Shown here piece by piece: positions 1-11,975 of a stretch of 64,000 nucleotides of DNA. Position 1 is the first letter of the stretch. Every line of letters begins with the position of its first letter. The DNA comes from Talinum fruticosum (taxonomy: Eukaryota; Streptophyta; Magnoliopsida; Caryophyllales; Talinaceae): assembly GCA_021018815.1 (NCBI GenBank), contig JAITYX010000034.1, forward strand, positions 1,178,001 through 1,242,000, read 5' to 3'. The notes below the pieces were generated by a model. It had not been told where the DNA came from. It saw only the letters and a program-made list of their open reading frames with translations, and did not search any database. Both the position numbers and the translations under genes were made by a program.

Positions 1-303
1 CGCTTAAGACCTTTCCTCCCAAAAGTAGCATTCTTTCACATGGTCCTAAGCCTTATCCTTTAGGGCTGGAGAATAGGGAAGTCTATTGCAATCGAATATC
101 ATCGGAATCCGAGAACCAAAAGGTTAGAACACCTCAACAAAGAGTCCGACACATCTTCTCCTCGCTTTGCATCACATTCTACTCCTTGGTCTAAACTGGA
201 GTGACATATTTCAGTGCATACTACATCGGTTCAGTCTATTTTTCATCGTCGGATAGTACCTAGAAAGAATTCCCTTCCAATGGATGAAACCCCGAACAGT
301 CTC

Positions 304-1600
304 CTATTCTTGCTTTACTTAATGAGAACTTAGCCAAGGTAGAAGCTAGGATAGATGCTTAGGATCAGAAGATAGCGTCTATATCAAGTGATCTTAAGGC
401 TATCCTGAAAGCTATTGAGGACGAGTAAGAGAGACAAGGAAGCGGAACGATTAAGAAAAGGAGGAAGAGTAGGTCCTCCACCTTTACCAAGTCTATCTTC
501 TCCAAATAGTCCCAAACAGGAATCCCCGAGCATGAATCCAAACCTCAGCTGATCTATGTAGATCGGATAAAACAAATGTTAAGGGAGTCATCCATGTTCA
601 GTAATCACTATTTTGATCATAAGGGATTCCCTTCAATCCCTAAAGGAAAACTATCCCCTAAGTTTACCATGCTTGGGTATCAAGTTTAGAGGTTCCAGGT
701 ATCCCTATCATCATGTTCGCAACTTCTTAGGAGCAATAACTCTTTAGAACATTCCAAAAGACACTTACCACATCATCTTTCCATGGACTTTCAATACTGA
801 TGTAATGAAGTGGTATAACGCGGTTGACCCACGCAAGGTCGCTAACTAGACTAATCATGTAAGGAGTTCCTACATCAATACTCCTATAACACCGATTTAC
901 TAGTTACTCTCGAGAGACTTGGAGTTAATTAAGCAAGGTGAGAAAGAAATCTTTATAGACTTTCTTTTCTCACCGGATGGAGAGCAAAGGTCGCTTACAT
1001 GGTAGATCGACCTTCCGAGAAGGACTAAGTCGGGATCATCGTGAAGAACCTTCAGCCTGCCTACAATCGGCATCTCAAATTCTTACCAATGATGAACTTA
1101 ACTCTTGGAGATCCTAGCATGCTGATAGAAAAAGAGCTGTCCACTACGATCATAAAAGTCGTGATCTGGGTATAGGGGTAATTATTAATCCAAAGATAAG
1201 TAAACCTCCAATATAGGCAATACTAGCGAGGGTGCGGATGTCAATACCCTCAACAGGTATACCGACTACACTCCTATTGATACCCCTATACTCAATCCCT
1301 CGACCGTCTACTAGATAAGGAAAAGATAGAATTGCCACCCATTAGAGCAGCGATAAGAAACCGCAAAACAGTCCAAAAACAAGGATGCCGAAAAATTTCG
1401 CAAATACCATTGTGCATGAGGACACAACACCGAGAAATGCTAGACGTTCAACAAAAAACTAGAGAGTATGTTCCACAATGATCAACTCCCTCTACCTAAG
1501 GTTGCCCGAAAATCGAGTAACAACAAGAATCCTTTTAACGACACCTTAGCTATTTTTACTGAACCCATTTCGGGTTAGTGAGACTCGTTTGTCTTCATTC
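304..1600 (+). pseudogene. gag: gag of the Tat-type gypsy element (broken)
   Basis: Capsid precursor. Broken frames give, in order, LLNENLAKVEARIDA (a short coiled coil), GKLSPKFTM near 645, a segment near 785-835 matching VMKWYNAVDPRKV, and LERLGVN near 910. PAYNRHLKFL lies near 1060 and a zinc-knuckle remnant (H-C-A-x-G-H-N-T-E-K-C) near 1405-1445. The same motifs occur in the two gag-only gypsy elements of this window (15640-16644 and 29780-30824, minus strand), so the families are related. Several in-frame stops and frameshifts leave no usable ORF. Bases 1-300 probably hold the gag N-terminus or leader, but I cannot read a clear frame there. Confidence 0.75.
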
Positions 1601-1975
1601 AAGACATTGATGAGTCCAAACCACTTCTTAGCTTGCCTCTTTGACATCCGAAGTCCATGGACTGTGGGTAAGTGATGAAGAAGATGTCTATGAAATAAGA
1701 AATAATAGTGTAGACAACAACGACAACTTCTAGGGCACACCACCCTTAGAAGATGAAGACTTTTGGGGAGAATCTAAAGGTCTAGAAATCCAATTCCTTA
1801 CTAGATCCGGACGACATAACACATCCCCGGGTCCACAACGGACTCGGGAGACCCTAAAAGAACTTGAAACTACTAAAGAAGAAGACCCAATCTCGAAACA
1901 CCTTCAAAAGTTAAAACTTGACAATTTAATTTAGCAACTCATATCTCGCTTCCCCAAAACATAGGCAGACTTTGA

Positions 1976-2800
1976 TTGACGCACTTAGCAAGATCAAGGT
2001 CTCTCCCGAAACCATGCCGAGAGGAAGTAGTAGGATTGGTAAACAATGGGGAAGGAACCATTACTTTTGATAAAAAGGATCTCCTCGAAGAAGACATTGC
2101 ACAAAACAATGCCCTTTATCCGATTGTAACTTGCATCAACAAGTTTGTTCTCTTAATCTTGGTAGATAATGGATCGAGTTGTGAATGTTTGTCCCTAGGG
2201 GACTGCCAAAAGGTTAGAAATTAGAGAGTAACAACTCTCTAAACAGATTGTCCATCTCCGAGCCTACGAAAATTCTAAGAAAACGAGTCTTGGGAATGCT
2301 GACCTTACCAATCAATATAGGCAAAGGAACATTGAATTCCAGTCCTAGATATCCCACCTACATTCAACCTACTCTTAGGACACCCTTAGTTACATGATCA
2401 TCAAGTAGTGCCCTCTACACTCGCATCGTAAAGTTAAGATGATTACCAAAGGTCAAGTTGTAACTATTAACTGGGATAATCTTTATGCTATTATCACCTC
2501 CAAAGAATCTGTGGTTAAGATCGAGCATGATGCTAACGACGAGGAACTATATGGATTTGAGACTGTCGCTGCCTTAGATAAGGACGAAGCACCACTTAAC
2601 TTCAATCGTTATGGCAACCCTAGCAACCACTCAACGCTTAGGAAGAAGGGGTACTTTTTAAGTCTAGTTGTAGGAAGAAGCGCATACCACCCTATCTTTC
2701 CGGCCCTTGAACCCACTAACAACTACAAATTTGGGCTATGCTATCAACCTATTACCGAGGAAATGGCCCAAGCCAAGTGGGAAGTTTAGACTAAGACGAC
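1976..2800 (+). pseudogene. pro: aspartic protease region of the gypsy pol (broken)
   Basis: The frame at 1976-2224 reads LILVDNGSSCECL. D-N-G-S is the retropepsin active-site triad as usually seen in plant Tat elements (Asn in place of Ser/Thr). After a frameshift, 2439-2789 continues with GQVVTINWDNLYAI and EELYGFETVAAL, the linker that follows protease in this lineage. Role: cleavage of the Gag-Pol polyprotein. It ends at a stop near 2789. Stretches 1600-1975 and 2790-3465 are linker sequence between gag, protease and RT with no continuous frame. Confidence 0.65.
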
Positions 2801-3465
2801 TGTACCTTACACAATCAACTCTATTAAGGCCTTTCCCTATACTCTAAATGGGCAATTCTTGAAAGAAAGGGATGACTTTCCTAACTATGGTTTTCCTGAA
2901 CCCTACTACCTCAAAGAAAAGGGCATTCTAGTACATGGCTTGGAGATTTTCAATGATTGCTGTATATTAGAAAAGGAGGCACCCTACGTCCACGAAGTGG
3001 GATAGTCTACACCAGACTCGGACCAACCTGGCTTGTAATAATCTCTTCGGTTTACTATTTGGACAAGAGAAGAACCTAGAGGGAGTTCGGTCTTGGTATT
3101 GTCAAGAGCCATGTTGCACCCATAGTTTGATCCATCTAGATTCATCACCGACGCCAACAATAAAGGGTCCAAGCACATTACTTGGATTGATGTCGAGGAG
3201 GGCCAATAATTTGTCGTTAGCTTAAGAGCGCATCCCTTTCATGAGTCTAGTACTAGGGCTTTTATTTCTCCTTCTATTGCTTCTAGTTCTTTTTCTAATT
3301 CTGTTGTTTCCAATTTTGCATCTTCCGTTTCTAAGTTTGATGTACTCGTTTCTTCATTCAATAAAGTAAACCTTTCGTTAATCTTTGCCTCCTCTTGCTT
3401 TCAATTTTTTGCCTCTAATAATGAACAAGAAATCCCTAAAGAATTAATAAAAGCTATAAAAGATC

Positions 3466-4470
3466 ATGATAATCACTCAAGCAATAATAGAGGAAGCGAT
3501 AACAATTAATCTAGGATTAGTTGATCAACCCCAAGAGGTTAAGATCAGGAAAACACTAGATCTAGAAGAGCAAAAGAAATTTACTTCGCTCCTTACAGAG
3601 TTCACATATGTCTTTGTATGGTCCTATAAAGACATGCCGGGGATAGATCCAAGTATAGCGAAACATAAAATTCCACTTTACGAAGACTTTAAGCCAGTGA
3701 AGCGAAGCTAAGAAGAATGAAACCTAAGTGGGCATTGAAAATTAAGGACGAGGTGTAGAAACAATTAGAGGCTGGATTCATCAAGGTAGTTTGTTATCCT
3801 CAATGGGTAGCAAATATAGTACCGACTCCGAAGAAGGACGACGGGTTTCGGATTTGCGTCGACTTTAGAGATCCGAATAAGGCAAGCCCCAAGGACGACT
3901 TCACACTTCCTCGTATCAACATCCTTGTAGATAATACAACGGGTCATGCTTTACTTTCGTTAATGGATGGCTACGGCTGGGTACAATCACATGAAGATGG
4001 TCGACGAGGACATGGAGAAGATAACCTTCATCACTCAATGGGGGATGTATTGTTACGTGGTAATGCCATTTGGGCTCAAGAATGCTTGGTGTAACATACC
4101 ATAGGACGGCTATAACACTATTGCATGACATGATCCACAAAGAAGTCAACGTCTATGTGGATGACATGATCATAAAGTCCAAGGATAAGGCGGGGCACCT
4201 ACCCAACATGAGAAAGTTCTTCAAAAGACTAAGAAAATATAGCATGCGCCTTAACCCTCAAAAGTGTGCCTTTGGGGTGACCTTAGGTAAACTGTTAGGC
4301 TATGTTGTCGGTCTTAGAGGAATTGAAGTTGATCCATCCAAGATCAAAGCTATTCGAGAGATCCCACTGCCGAAGACAAAAGGAGATATGATGTTTCCCA
4401 GGACGTTTACGGTACATTAGTCATTTCATATCAAAATTAACTATAGTGTGTGAACCCATTTGGGATACCG
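3466..4470 (+). pseudogene. RT: reverse transcriptase domain of the gypsy pol (broken)
   Basis: The frame at 3466-3711 gives the RT lead-in (DMPGIDPSIAKHKIPL). After a frameshift, 3715-4080 encodes the fingers/palm with QWVANIVP, GFRICVDFRD and MPFGLKNA. The 4070-4420 frame gives the catalytic box YVDDMIIKSK followed by LNPQKCAFGV and GIEVDPSKIKAI. This is canonical Ty3/gypsy RT order. At least two frameshifts and several stops are present. Role: synthesis of cDNA from the element's RNA in virus-like particles. Confidence 0.9.
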
Positions 4471-5420
4471 AGTGTTAAAAAGCATTCGAGAAGGTTAAAG
4501 AGTACTTAGCTAACCCTCCGAGTGCTAGTTCCAGCCCAACCAAGGAAACGTTTAATTTTGTACCTTACCATGACAGAGACAGCTATGGGAGCCATGCTAG
4601 CTCAATGAGACGGAAATAAGAGCACACGATATATTATCTAAGCAATAAGTTCTTAGATTATAAGACTAGAGACACACCATTAGAGAAGACATCATTGGCA
4701 TTAGTCCGGGTTACTAAGAAGCTCACACACTACATGTTATCCCATCAAGTACATGTGGTGGCACCTATGGATCCCACGAAGTATATACTTGAGCAACCAA
4801 CTATCAGCAGCAAGATAGCAAGATATACTTGTCATGCTTTTGGAATTTGAACTCAAGTATATCCCTCAAAAGGTGATCAAAGGAAGGGTAGTGTCAAAAT
4901 TCCTAGCTGATCTACCTATAACCGAATTGCAACCCAAACACCTTGACTTTTCGGATGAAAATATCTTACAAGTAGAGGTGGACATTTGGATAATGTACTT
5001 CGACAATGCTTCCAATCGGAAGGGCTTTAGAGTAGGGATTCTTGTAGTCTCACCGGAGGAAGAGCATACTCTCATTTCAGTCAAATTAGATTTCGAGGAC
5101 ACTAAAAATCTACAGAGTATGAAGTGTGTATCACGGGATTTAAATCTGTTGTAGAGATCGTGGTCAAGAATATCGGGGTTTTCCGTGACTCCAGCCTAAT
5201 CATTAATCAAATTTTGCAAAGATCGAGGTACGTAGTGAAGCCTTAACACCCTACCAAGCACATCTAATCAAACTATCTAAACATATTGAAAGTATTTCTT
5301 TCACCTACCTTCCTAGGGATGACAACCGGTTCGAGGATGCATTAGCCAAATTAGCATCCATGATTAATATCCCTAATGAATTTCATTCAATGCTCGTTCG
5401 TATAGAGCGACGAAGTCAGC
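4471..5420 (+). pseudogene. RH: RNase H and second archaeal-type RNase H of the gypsy pol (broken)
   Basis: From 4520 the frames give gypsy RNase H remnants, ending with FELKYIPQKVIKGRVVSKFLAD (quoted in two parts: FELKYIPQKV, IKGRVVSKFLAD) at 4834-4915. A second RNase H then starts near 4978 with WIMYFDNASNRKG and VGILVVSPEEEHTLISVKLDF. It corresponds to the additional archaeal-type RNase H known from Tat-lineage elements. Near 5305-5345, DDNRFEDALAKLAS matches the end of that domain. The double RNase H is the main reason for the Tat assignment. Confidence 0.8.
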
Positions 5421-5639
5421 CTGTATATGTCTACGCACTAGAAATGTCTAATATGACCAAACAAGTTGGTATCATGACATCTGTCAATATATGGATAAAC
5501 AAGAGTACCCATTGAATTCCACACCTAGAGCCCAACGAGCCATCAAGATCTTATAGCCCAATTTTTCATAAATCAAGGGCAACTGTATAAGAAAACCAAC
5601 ACGAGGATTAGCTTACTTTGTGTCAACCAACATGAAGTA

Positions 5640-6690
5640 AAGCGTATCATGGATGAAATTCATGGTGGGGAATGTGGACCCCGGATGAATGGCAAGATGT
5701 TGGTTTAGAAGATTCAGAGGCTTGGAAATTATTAGTCAACCATGGCGAGTACACTCGTCATGAGTTTGTTAAAAAATTCCATAAGTGTTAGATTTATGCA
5801 AATTTACAACACCAACCACCATCATTTCTCACAACACTAGCATCACCCTGGCCATTCTCGGTTTGGGGAATTGACATTATTGGAAAAATGACCCCTAAAG
5901 GAACGGGTGCTCACAAATTTGTGTTAGTAGCAATTGACTACTTCACCAAATGGGTACAACTAGCCTCTTATACAACTCTAACATCAAAATAGGTGGCTAA
6001 ATTCATTACCCGAAACGTCATTTGTCATTATAGGGGCCTCATGAGTTAATTAGTGACCATGGTAGTCATTTCAAGAAGGAAGTAGCCGACTTGTTGGACA
6101 AATACAAGATCGAGCACTTTAAGTTTTCTCCCTATCGTCCTCGGACCAACGGAGCGATCGAGGCCGCCAAGAAGAACATTCATAAAATAGTGGAGAAGAT
6201 GGTCATCGACTATATGGATTAGCCTCGATAAGTTGCCCTACGTTTTATGGGGCTATTAAACCTCCATTAGGACTTCTACAGGAGCAACCCCTTACTCCCT
6301 AGTGTATGGCATGGAAGCATTCCTTCCAATAGAGATTACCATTCCTTCATTAAGGATCATGGTCGAGAGTTAGATTCACGCTAGGAAGAGTTAGTGTTGT
6401 CTGGATTAGAGGCGCCTCAACGCCTTACATAATGTCCAAATATATCAAACACGTATATCAAGGGCATTTAACAAAAGACTGAAGCCTTGAAATCTGCAGG
6501 TTGGGGGCTTGGTCCTTAAGGAGATTAGGGCACCAATCCAAGATCCCCGAGGAAAATTTAAGCATAATCGGCAAGGCCCATTTATACTTCGTCAAATCAT
6601 TGCTAGGAGGGGCATTAAAACCGATTGATTTGGATGGTGAAGAGATCTTTCAAGTACACAAATTTGGATCAACTTAAGAAATATCACATC
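5640..6690 (+). pseudogene. INT: integrase domain of the gypsy pol (broken)
   Basis: Near 5770-5800 there is a Zn-finger tail (KCHKC-like). The core near 5855-5960 reads WPFSVWGIDIIGKM and KFVLVAIDYFTKWVQL (first catalytic Asp in GIDIIG). Near 6050-6190 come SDHGSHF and PRTNGAIEAAKKN (second Asp and the Glu region). The C-terminal part ends near 6680 with NLDQLKKYH, the usual end of Tat pol. Role: insertion of cDNA into the host genome. Stops and frameshifts throughout. Confidence 0.8.
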
Positions 6691-7161
6691 TAGCACCACC
6701 CTAGACGGCGGGCCAAGCTTGGCCCAACTAGGCCACGCCGTGGCAGCGCCGGTCACCACCCGGACAACGGTGGGGCTGGGCTGAGCCGAAATAATTCTCC
6801 TTTAGTTTTTATCTCTGTAATTATTTATTTTGACTGTCCAACCGGAAGGTCTCTTTATTTATTTATTTTTGGATAGTCCAATTAGGTGATCCACCTGTAT
6901 AATTAATTCTTTAACTTTACGGGCGGTCCAATTAGGCGGTCTAATTTATTCATACCTCTAGGTGAGTGACAAAAAAATAAGTGAACACAATAATTACTTT
7001 TATTTAACAAAAGGTAAGCCTACTACTTACCCGAGTATAAAGATAATAAAAGTAAGTACACTACTTGTGAGAAATAAATAGTTTTAAAGAGGCAAAACTA
7101 ATCCTCCTATATTCTTTTGTTCCTTCCTAAAAACAAAATTCTATTTAAAGAATTCTAAGCC
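6691..7161. other. spacer between pol and the antisense genes
   Basis: No coding frame is visible. About 6825-6945 holds three short degenerate copies of a 'gtccaayyrg' motif spaced 60-75 bases apart. The rest is AT-rich. It separates the convergent ends of pol (+) and the DUF7745-like gene (-). Confidence 0.4.
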
Positions 7162-8656
7162 CTAGTCTATCTTCACTTTCTCTCCTTTGGGGTCACTAGA
7201 CTCAGCTCCATCATCTTGGGTACACTTCTTCGACTCCTCAATCCTGCGGGCTCTCCTCTCTTCCGCTTTATTGGCTTCGGATTCTCTTCTACGAACACGT
7301 TCAACCATCCGAGGGTTTGCTTCGCGAATTTGGAGTGGTGCAGCAACAGGGACAGCTTCTTGGGGATCCATCTCTTGAGCTCTCAGTGCCTTACAACGTT
7401 GGGGATCCACTTCTATTATCCACTCTAGATAATATGCGAGATATAGTAGTATTTGGCTTGCCTGCAAGTTTCAACAGACCTTGGTAGATTCATCCAAGTA
7501 TTCGGGCCATGACTTTGCTCACCTAGAGTTGCCAAATCCTTCAAATAGTTCAAAGTTGGCAGGCTAGATACAATCGAATAGGGAATCACCTGTTCTCTTC
7601 CCATTCGTCGCCACACATGGTCGTGGAAGTAATAGGTGCTTGGTTTTAGGCCTAGTAAGTGTACAAAAGGATGTTGTCCGGTATGTGTCCTAAATTGGGA
7701 CACTTTCCAAGTGTACAATGTACTATACTATGTCATTACTATGATTCCTAAGGTATTCCTCCTTCAGAAGCGGGATGATCGACTACCACCTCCACCCGTT
7801 ATGTGTCCAAATCAGCAGGAGCTCGAATCGGTTTAGATGTTCCATTAACCAAAGCTGCACAACATAGATAATAAAAAATAAGTGTCTTGCACGGTCAAAA
7901 TTCAACCTCTCTTTAAGGCCCAACAGGAGCAAAAAAAAAAAAAAAAATAGAAAAAAAGAATGCGAAAAATAGCAAAAGGAGCAAAAATTAGAGACTTTCG
8001 GCTTGAACCGGAGGCGTTATTTGCTTACTCGCAACAACATTTGGCTCTCAGCGAAGTCTTCCTCAAAATTAGCTTCAATCCGGTCTAAGTCTATAATAGT
8101 TTCAACAACTATCAACGGTTTCAGGAACAATAATTCTATAATTGCTCAACTAAGCGCGATAGCACGCCGCGGCGCCATATCTCCTCGGCCTCCTACCAGC
8201 AAGAAACCACATATCGGGCAGGTGATAATATCTCGTCGTCTTGGGATAATGACAGCCTCGGAGAATGCATACATATGGCGATAGTGTTTCATCGAGTTCA
8301 TCAGATTCACTCGATTTCCAATAACAATCCACCCCGATTCCTATTGCTTGAGTTTCGAGTAAAGATTTGTAGGTCTCGCGTAGATTTTCGGAAGATTTGG
8401 GTAGGACAGGTTTCGCATGCCGTTGGATTCCCATTATAGCATCAAACTCTTTAGGAAAAGGGCACAATTCCTTATCCCCAAACGTAAAGACGTGGTGATG
8501 AGGATCTTAGTAGGCCACAACAACCCTTAGGAAAGTCCAATAGATTTTCATTTGGCGAATACTTAGTAAAGTATTCAACCCATATTGTGACAAACCTACC
8601 CTCTCCATATTTGTCATCTCATGCATCCAATGAGATAAATCACTCATGAAATTCAT
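7162..8656 (-). pseudogene. antisense gene 2: DUF7745-like plant transposon protein (broken)
   Basis: Read on the minus strand from an ATG at 8656. The N-terminus runs without a stop through SQYGLNTLLSIRQMKIYW to one stop, then DPHHHVFTFGDKELCPFPKEFDAIMG. This layout (…F.DPxxxxFTFGxxELxPxxEEFxxxxG) is what I know from DUF7745-type plant transposon proteins. A frame at 8150-8467 continues it. After frameshifts, 7425-7718 gives FHDHVWRRMGREQVIP and 7162-7467 gives a charged C-terminus (RRRESEANKAEERRARR) ending EKVKID-stop, probably helical. Function is unknown. It is antisense to gag-pol, like the antisense ORFs described in Tat-lineage elements. Domain assignment is from memory of motifs. Confidence 0.55.
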
Positions 8657-8750
8657 TTTCTTGGAAGGAAGTTAAAGGCATTGGGAAATTTTCTTTGATT
8701 TATAGAAGGATATGCAAAAGGCATAATTTATTGGCCTTCGGTAGGGGTCC

Positions 8751-8758
8751 AATTTATA
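8751..8758 (-). promoter_or_regulatory. TATA box of antisense gene 2
   Basis: Minus strand TATAAATT, about 95 bases upstream of the ATG at 8656. A good plant TATA match with correct orientation and spacing for a transcript of the DUF7745-like gene. Confidence 0.5.
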
Positions 8759-8759
8759 G

Positions 8760-9186
8760 CAGTTTTACAAAACACAAGAGTCCTAGTGTACCAGCACCAC
8801 TTGCATTTGCTAGTGCCTGGGTCTTCTCATATGGAAGGTGCCGGCCACCGCCTTGGACCGGCCGATCTGCCTTCTCTTTTTGGACTAAGCACTCCTTGGG
8901 CCATTATTTATCGTTTTCGCCCTAGCCCATTTTCATGCACACCATATTATTTTTGTACCATGCACTTAAGAATTCCTATTCTTATTTTTATTATTTTCTT
9001 TTAGGGGAATGGGGGCTAGTGTAAATTTTTTCGATTTGTCTATGTAATTTTTCCTATGAATTTTGCATCATATTTAATAAAAGAAAGCATCTTTAGATTT
9101 GAGCCTTTGCATTCCATCTCAATTCATAAGAATCACAATCTTACAAAATATTAACATTAACAAAAAAATACCCTACAAGGGATTCA
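8760..9186. other. spacer between the two antisense genes, with a PPT-like tract
   Basis: Non-coding as far as I can see. At 9004-9017 the + strand has a purine run (aggggaatgggggct) resembling a gypsy polypurine tract. Downstream at 9080-9086 there is an aataaa-type signal. The PMD gene ends at 9187 on the other strand. Confidence 0.4.
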
Positions 9187-11750
9187 CTAATCATCGCCAT
9201 CGGAAGCGTCATCAAAGAAATAGTTCCTAAAGTCCTCCAAGACGGATGTGGAAAATCAGCCATCTCACCTTGAGAAGAGCTAGCTTCGTGGTCCCAAGAT
9301 TGAGACGCTCCATGTGAAGGTCCACTATAAAAAGCCCGGTACAAGCAAAGTGGGTTCCTATGACGGTAAAAGGCTTGAAGAGGAAGGATGTTTAGACTTT
9401 CGTCGGCAAAGTTGGGCCCCGCACCGGAAGAACTAGGCTTGGAGGTGCTAGGCCTCGCTTCGAAATACTCCGATGATACGAATGCCATAAAGAACACTCG
9501 TGATGTACCCGCCCTAGATGTACCATCGGAAGGTGCTTGTTGGCTAGATTGATGCGCTTGATCCCCAGAGGCACCAAGGAAACCTCCTGATGAAGACGCT
9601 CTAGATCGACACCTCTATAAAAATGGAGCTATTAGCACATCTACTAAAAGCTCAATAAAGTTAGCATTCACTACTAACGACTCACCGTGAAAAGTTGGAA
9701 AAGTCCTCCCAAGTACGGAAGTCTCGGATTTCCCTCGGAGCGGATTAAAGTCTAATGGACATGGTTCGAGATTGCTCCCGGTCATACTACAAAATTTATT
9801 TAATGGTATTAGCAAAATACTTTTAGCATACAACTAAAAGTAAATAGCATGAAACTTTTACCCCACGCCGGATTCTAGGGAAAGGATGCCCAACACATTC
9901 TTCCTCGGGGATTTAAGGAATTCTTACATAACGGAGAGATTCCCAAAGTTGAGTAACATCTATATCAAGACTTGGAATGTGGATATCCTTCGGAGTAAGC
10001 TACCAAAAGATGAAATTAATTTCTATACAAGAAATTTAACTACACGTAAGAAATGAAAGAAGTGGAAACTTACCGACTGAGTCATAATCTACCCCACATA
10101 GTGTGCATTAGATATGTATAAATTCACGAACAGGGTATAAGGATACTCGGTAGTTGCTTTCACTTGCTCTTTTTGGGAAAGAGAGCAGAAGCAGAACATG
10201 GTTGATGGTGGATAAAGAGGAACAAACGAAGGCCACATGTTATCTCGAATTTGTGGTGTCACTTTCTCACCAAGGTACCAATAGAACCCAAAATGACCCT
10301 CAAATAAGATCCTCCTTTCACTTAACTCATGTGCAATAATTACACTTGGAGGGAGTTGGAGTTGGGCCCAAGGATGAAAGTTGGCCTGCACATATAGGAT
10401 TCATAAGGTGACAAGCAAGCAAAAGTTGAAAACGACAAGAAAACGGACATAGATCTGTGCAAAACCAAGGCTAGCACCGGTCATAGCCAGGCCCACAAGG
10501 TCTACCATAGGCGAGTGGACAGTGGCAGCTAGCAAGACAATGAAGTAAAAATTTTTTGGGCACATTTTTAAGGTTAATTTTGAGCCTAAAGTCAACATAC
10601 CAAAGCCACACGATTGACGACGGATCTCAAAACAGCCTATATCATGAATAATGGGCTGTTGAAGATAGATCCTAGCCCATGATACGGAGGCCGTAAATGT
10701 GAGATGATTGGTTGAGGCAGGAGAAAGGTGCGGGAAATATTTGTACAACCATGACTACATTTTGCGGACCAAGTACGATTTTTATCCACACAAGATGAAA
10801 ATGCATTGGAAGTAAGTGAAGAATTAGAGCATACCTTAATGATCTTCCACAAGATGCATAGTGGAAGATAGTTGGTCAAGTCTATCTCGGGTTTTATGTC
10901 CGGCACACCAGCACGAAGGCCCCTTTTGAGGCAAGTGTACGCGGGAGCATCCCGGTTAAGCTACTGTATTTTATTGAGGTTCACTAAGTTCACCACATAG
11001 TGAATGTGAACCTTAGAGGCTTGGTCGGAAAAGAGCATCGTGTTTAATAAGAGAGCAAGCATGATCCGGACTTGTTGTTACGTAGAATGTTGGGCCTAAA
11101 ACTTAGCATCCTCAAAAGCCTCGAAAAGAATGGTATATTTAAAGAAGTTTTCCCGAGGAAACCTACTAGCCATGGGACCAAAGAGATGATAAAGATAGCC
11201 ATGATCTTTATATAGGTTCCGGTCTTAAATTAGAGGCTCCCGAGAAGCCCAAACTGGATAAAACAGACCAATTCAAGGAGTAATAGTCATCTCCCCGAAG
11301 GGAAGGTGGAACGTATTAGTGATATCCCAAAAGTGCTCACTAATGGCCTTAATAGAATCCCACTCTCTTTGGTCGAAAGGTGGTTTAGAGAAAGGAAGAG
11401 AGAACCAAACCCAACATTGTGCATGACATCTTCAAGATGATAATGCATCTTTCTACATGTCTCCATGAATTTGGGTATGGCTCCACCACTCCGAATCGAG
11501 CCTTTCTGCAAGAAAAAATTCTAACAAGATTTTTAGTAGAAGAAGCTACTCTAAATGAGCAAAAGTAGAAGTTTAAGCCAACTAGCTTAGCAAAGGATTA
11601 TGACAAGTGAAGAGACATGATTATCAGCCTCCACTAAGAGGTTTTTGGATTCCATTCATTGTGAGGACGCCATTCTCATTCCAGGAAGTTATCTTGAACT
11701 AACTTCTCGGGCCTTGTCCTCCCGGTAGGATGAGCATTTCTCCTAGGCAT
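9187..11750 (-). pseudogene. antisense gene 1: plant mobile domain (PMD) protein (broken)
   Basis: Starts at ATG 11750 on the minus strand (MPRRNAHPTGRTRPEKL, basic). Broken frames then give KFMETCRKMHYHLEDV at 11485-11440 and FHLPFGEMTITP near 11310-11275. The latter is the signature of the plant mobile domain (Pfam PMD, PF10536). PRENFFKYTILFEAFEDAKF follows at 11160-11100, then PDIKPEIDLTNYLPLCILWK near 10905-10840 and ILFEGHFGFYWYLGEKV near 10320-10270. The C-terminus is Ser-rich (ARPSTSKPSSSGAGP, 9460-9415) and ends in an acidic tail LEDFRNYFFDDASDGDD with stop at 9187. PMD proteins are plant-specific and found in transposons and in a few host silencing factors; the role here is unknown. 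About 2.5 kb suggests either many indels or introns. Confidence 0.7.
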
Positions 11751-11873
11751 TTTGAAGAGAATATTTTGGAAAACAACCAGCTTTCAATAAGAGAAAAGCA
11801 AGAATGCACAATAGCAAAGCGAGAATGTAGGAGAGAAGTAAATGAAGTGTGTAAAATGAACACACTAAAATCC

Positions 11874-11881
11874 CTTTTATA
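11874..11881 (-). promoter_or_regulatory. TATA box of the PMD gene
   Basis: Minus strand TATAAAAG in the context CTATAAAAGGGA, about 125 bases upstream of the ATG at 11750. Near-consensus plant TATA box; it suggests the antisense gene has a promoter of its own. Confidence 0.55.
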
Positions 11882-11975
11882 GACCCATTCGGTCAAACCA
11901 AGCCAAGAATACAAGACAAGAGTAAAAAAGGCAAGGAAGACCAAGGGAATCCGGGAGAGGTATGACGTGGCTAGG

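Larger units (their letters stand above)
1..11975 (+). mobile_element. Ty3/gypsy retrotransposon, Tat-type, decayed and truncated at the window edge
   Basis: The order gag, protease, RT, RNase H, second (archaeal-type) RNase H, integrase on the + strand defines a Ty3/gypsy element. The extra RNase H domain, and the antisense genes after integrase, are traits of the Tat lineage (Ogre/Retand/Grande relatives). The 5' LTR would lie left of the window. No + strand 3' LTR is recognised before the minus-strand gypsy insertion at 11976, so the right limit is the last base before that insertion rather than a true end. Coding parts are full of stops and frameshifts; this is a dead copy. Confidence 0.8.
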
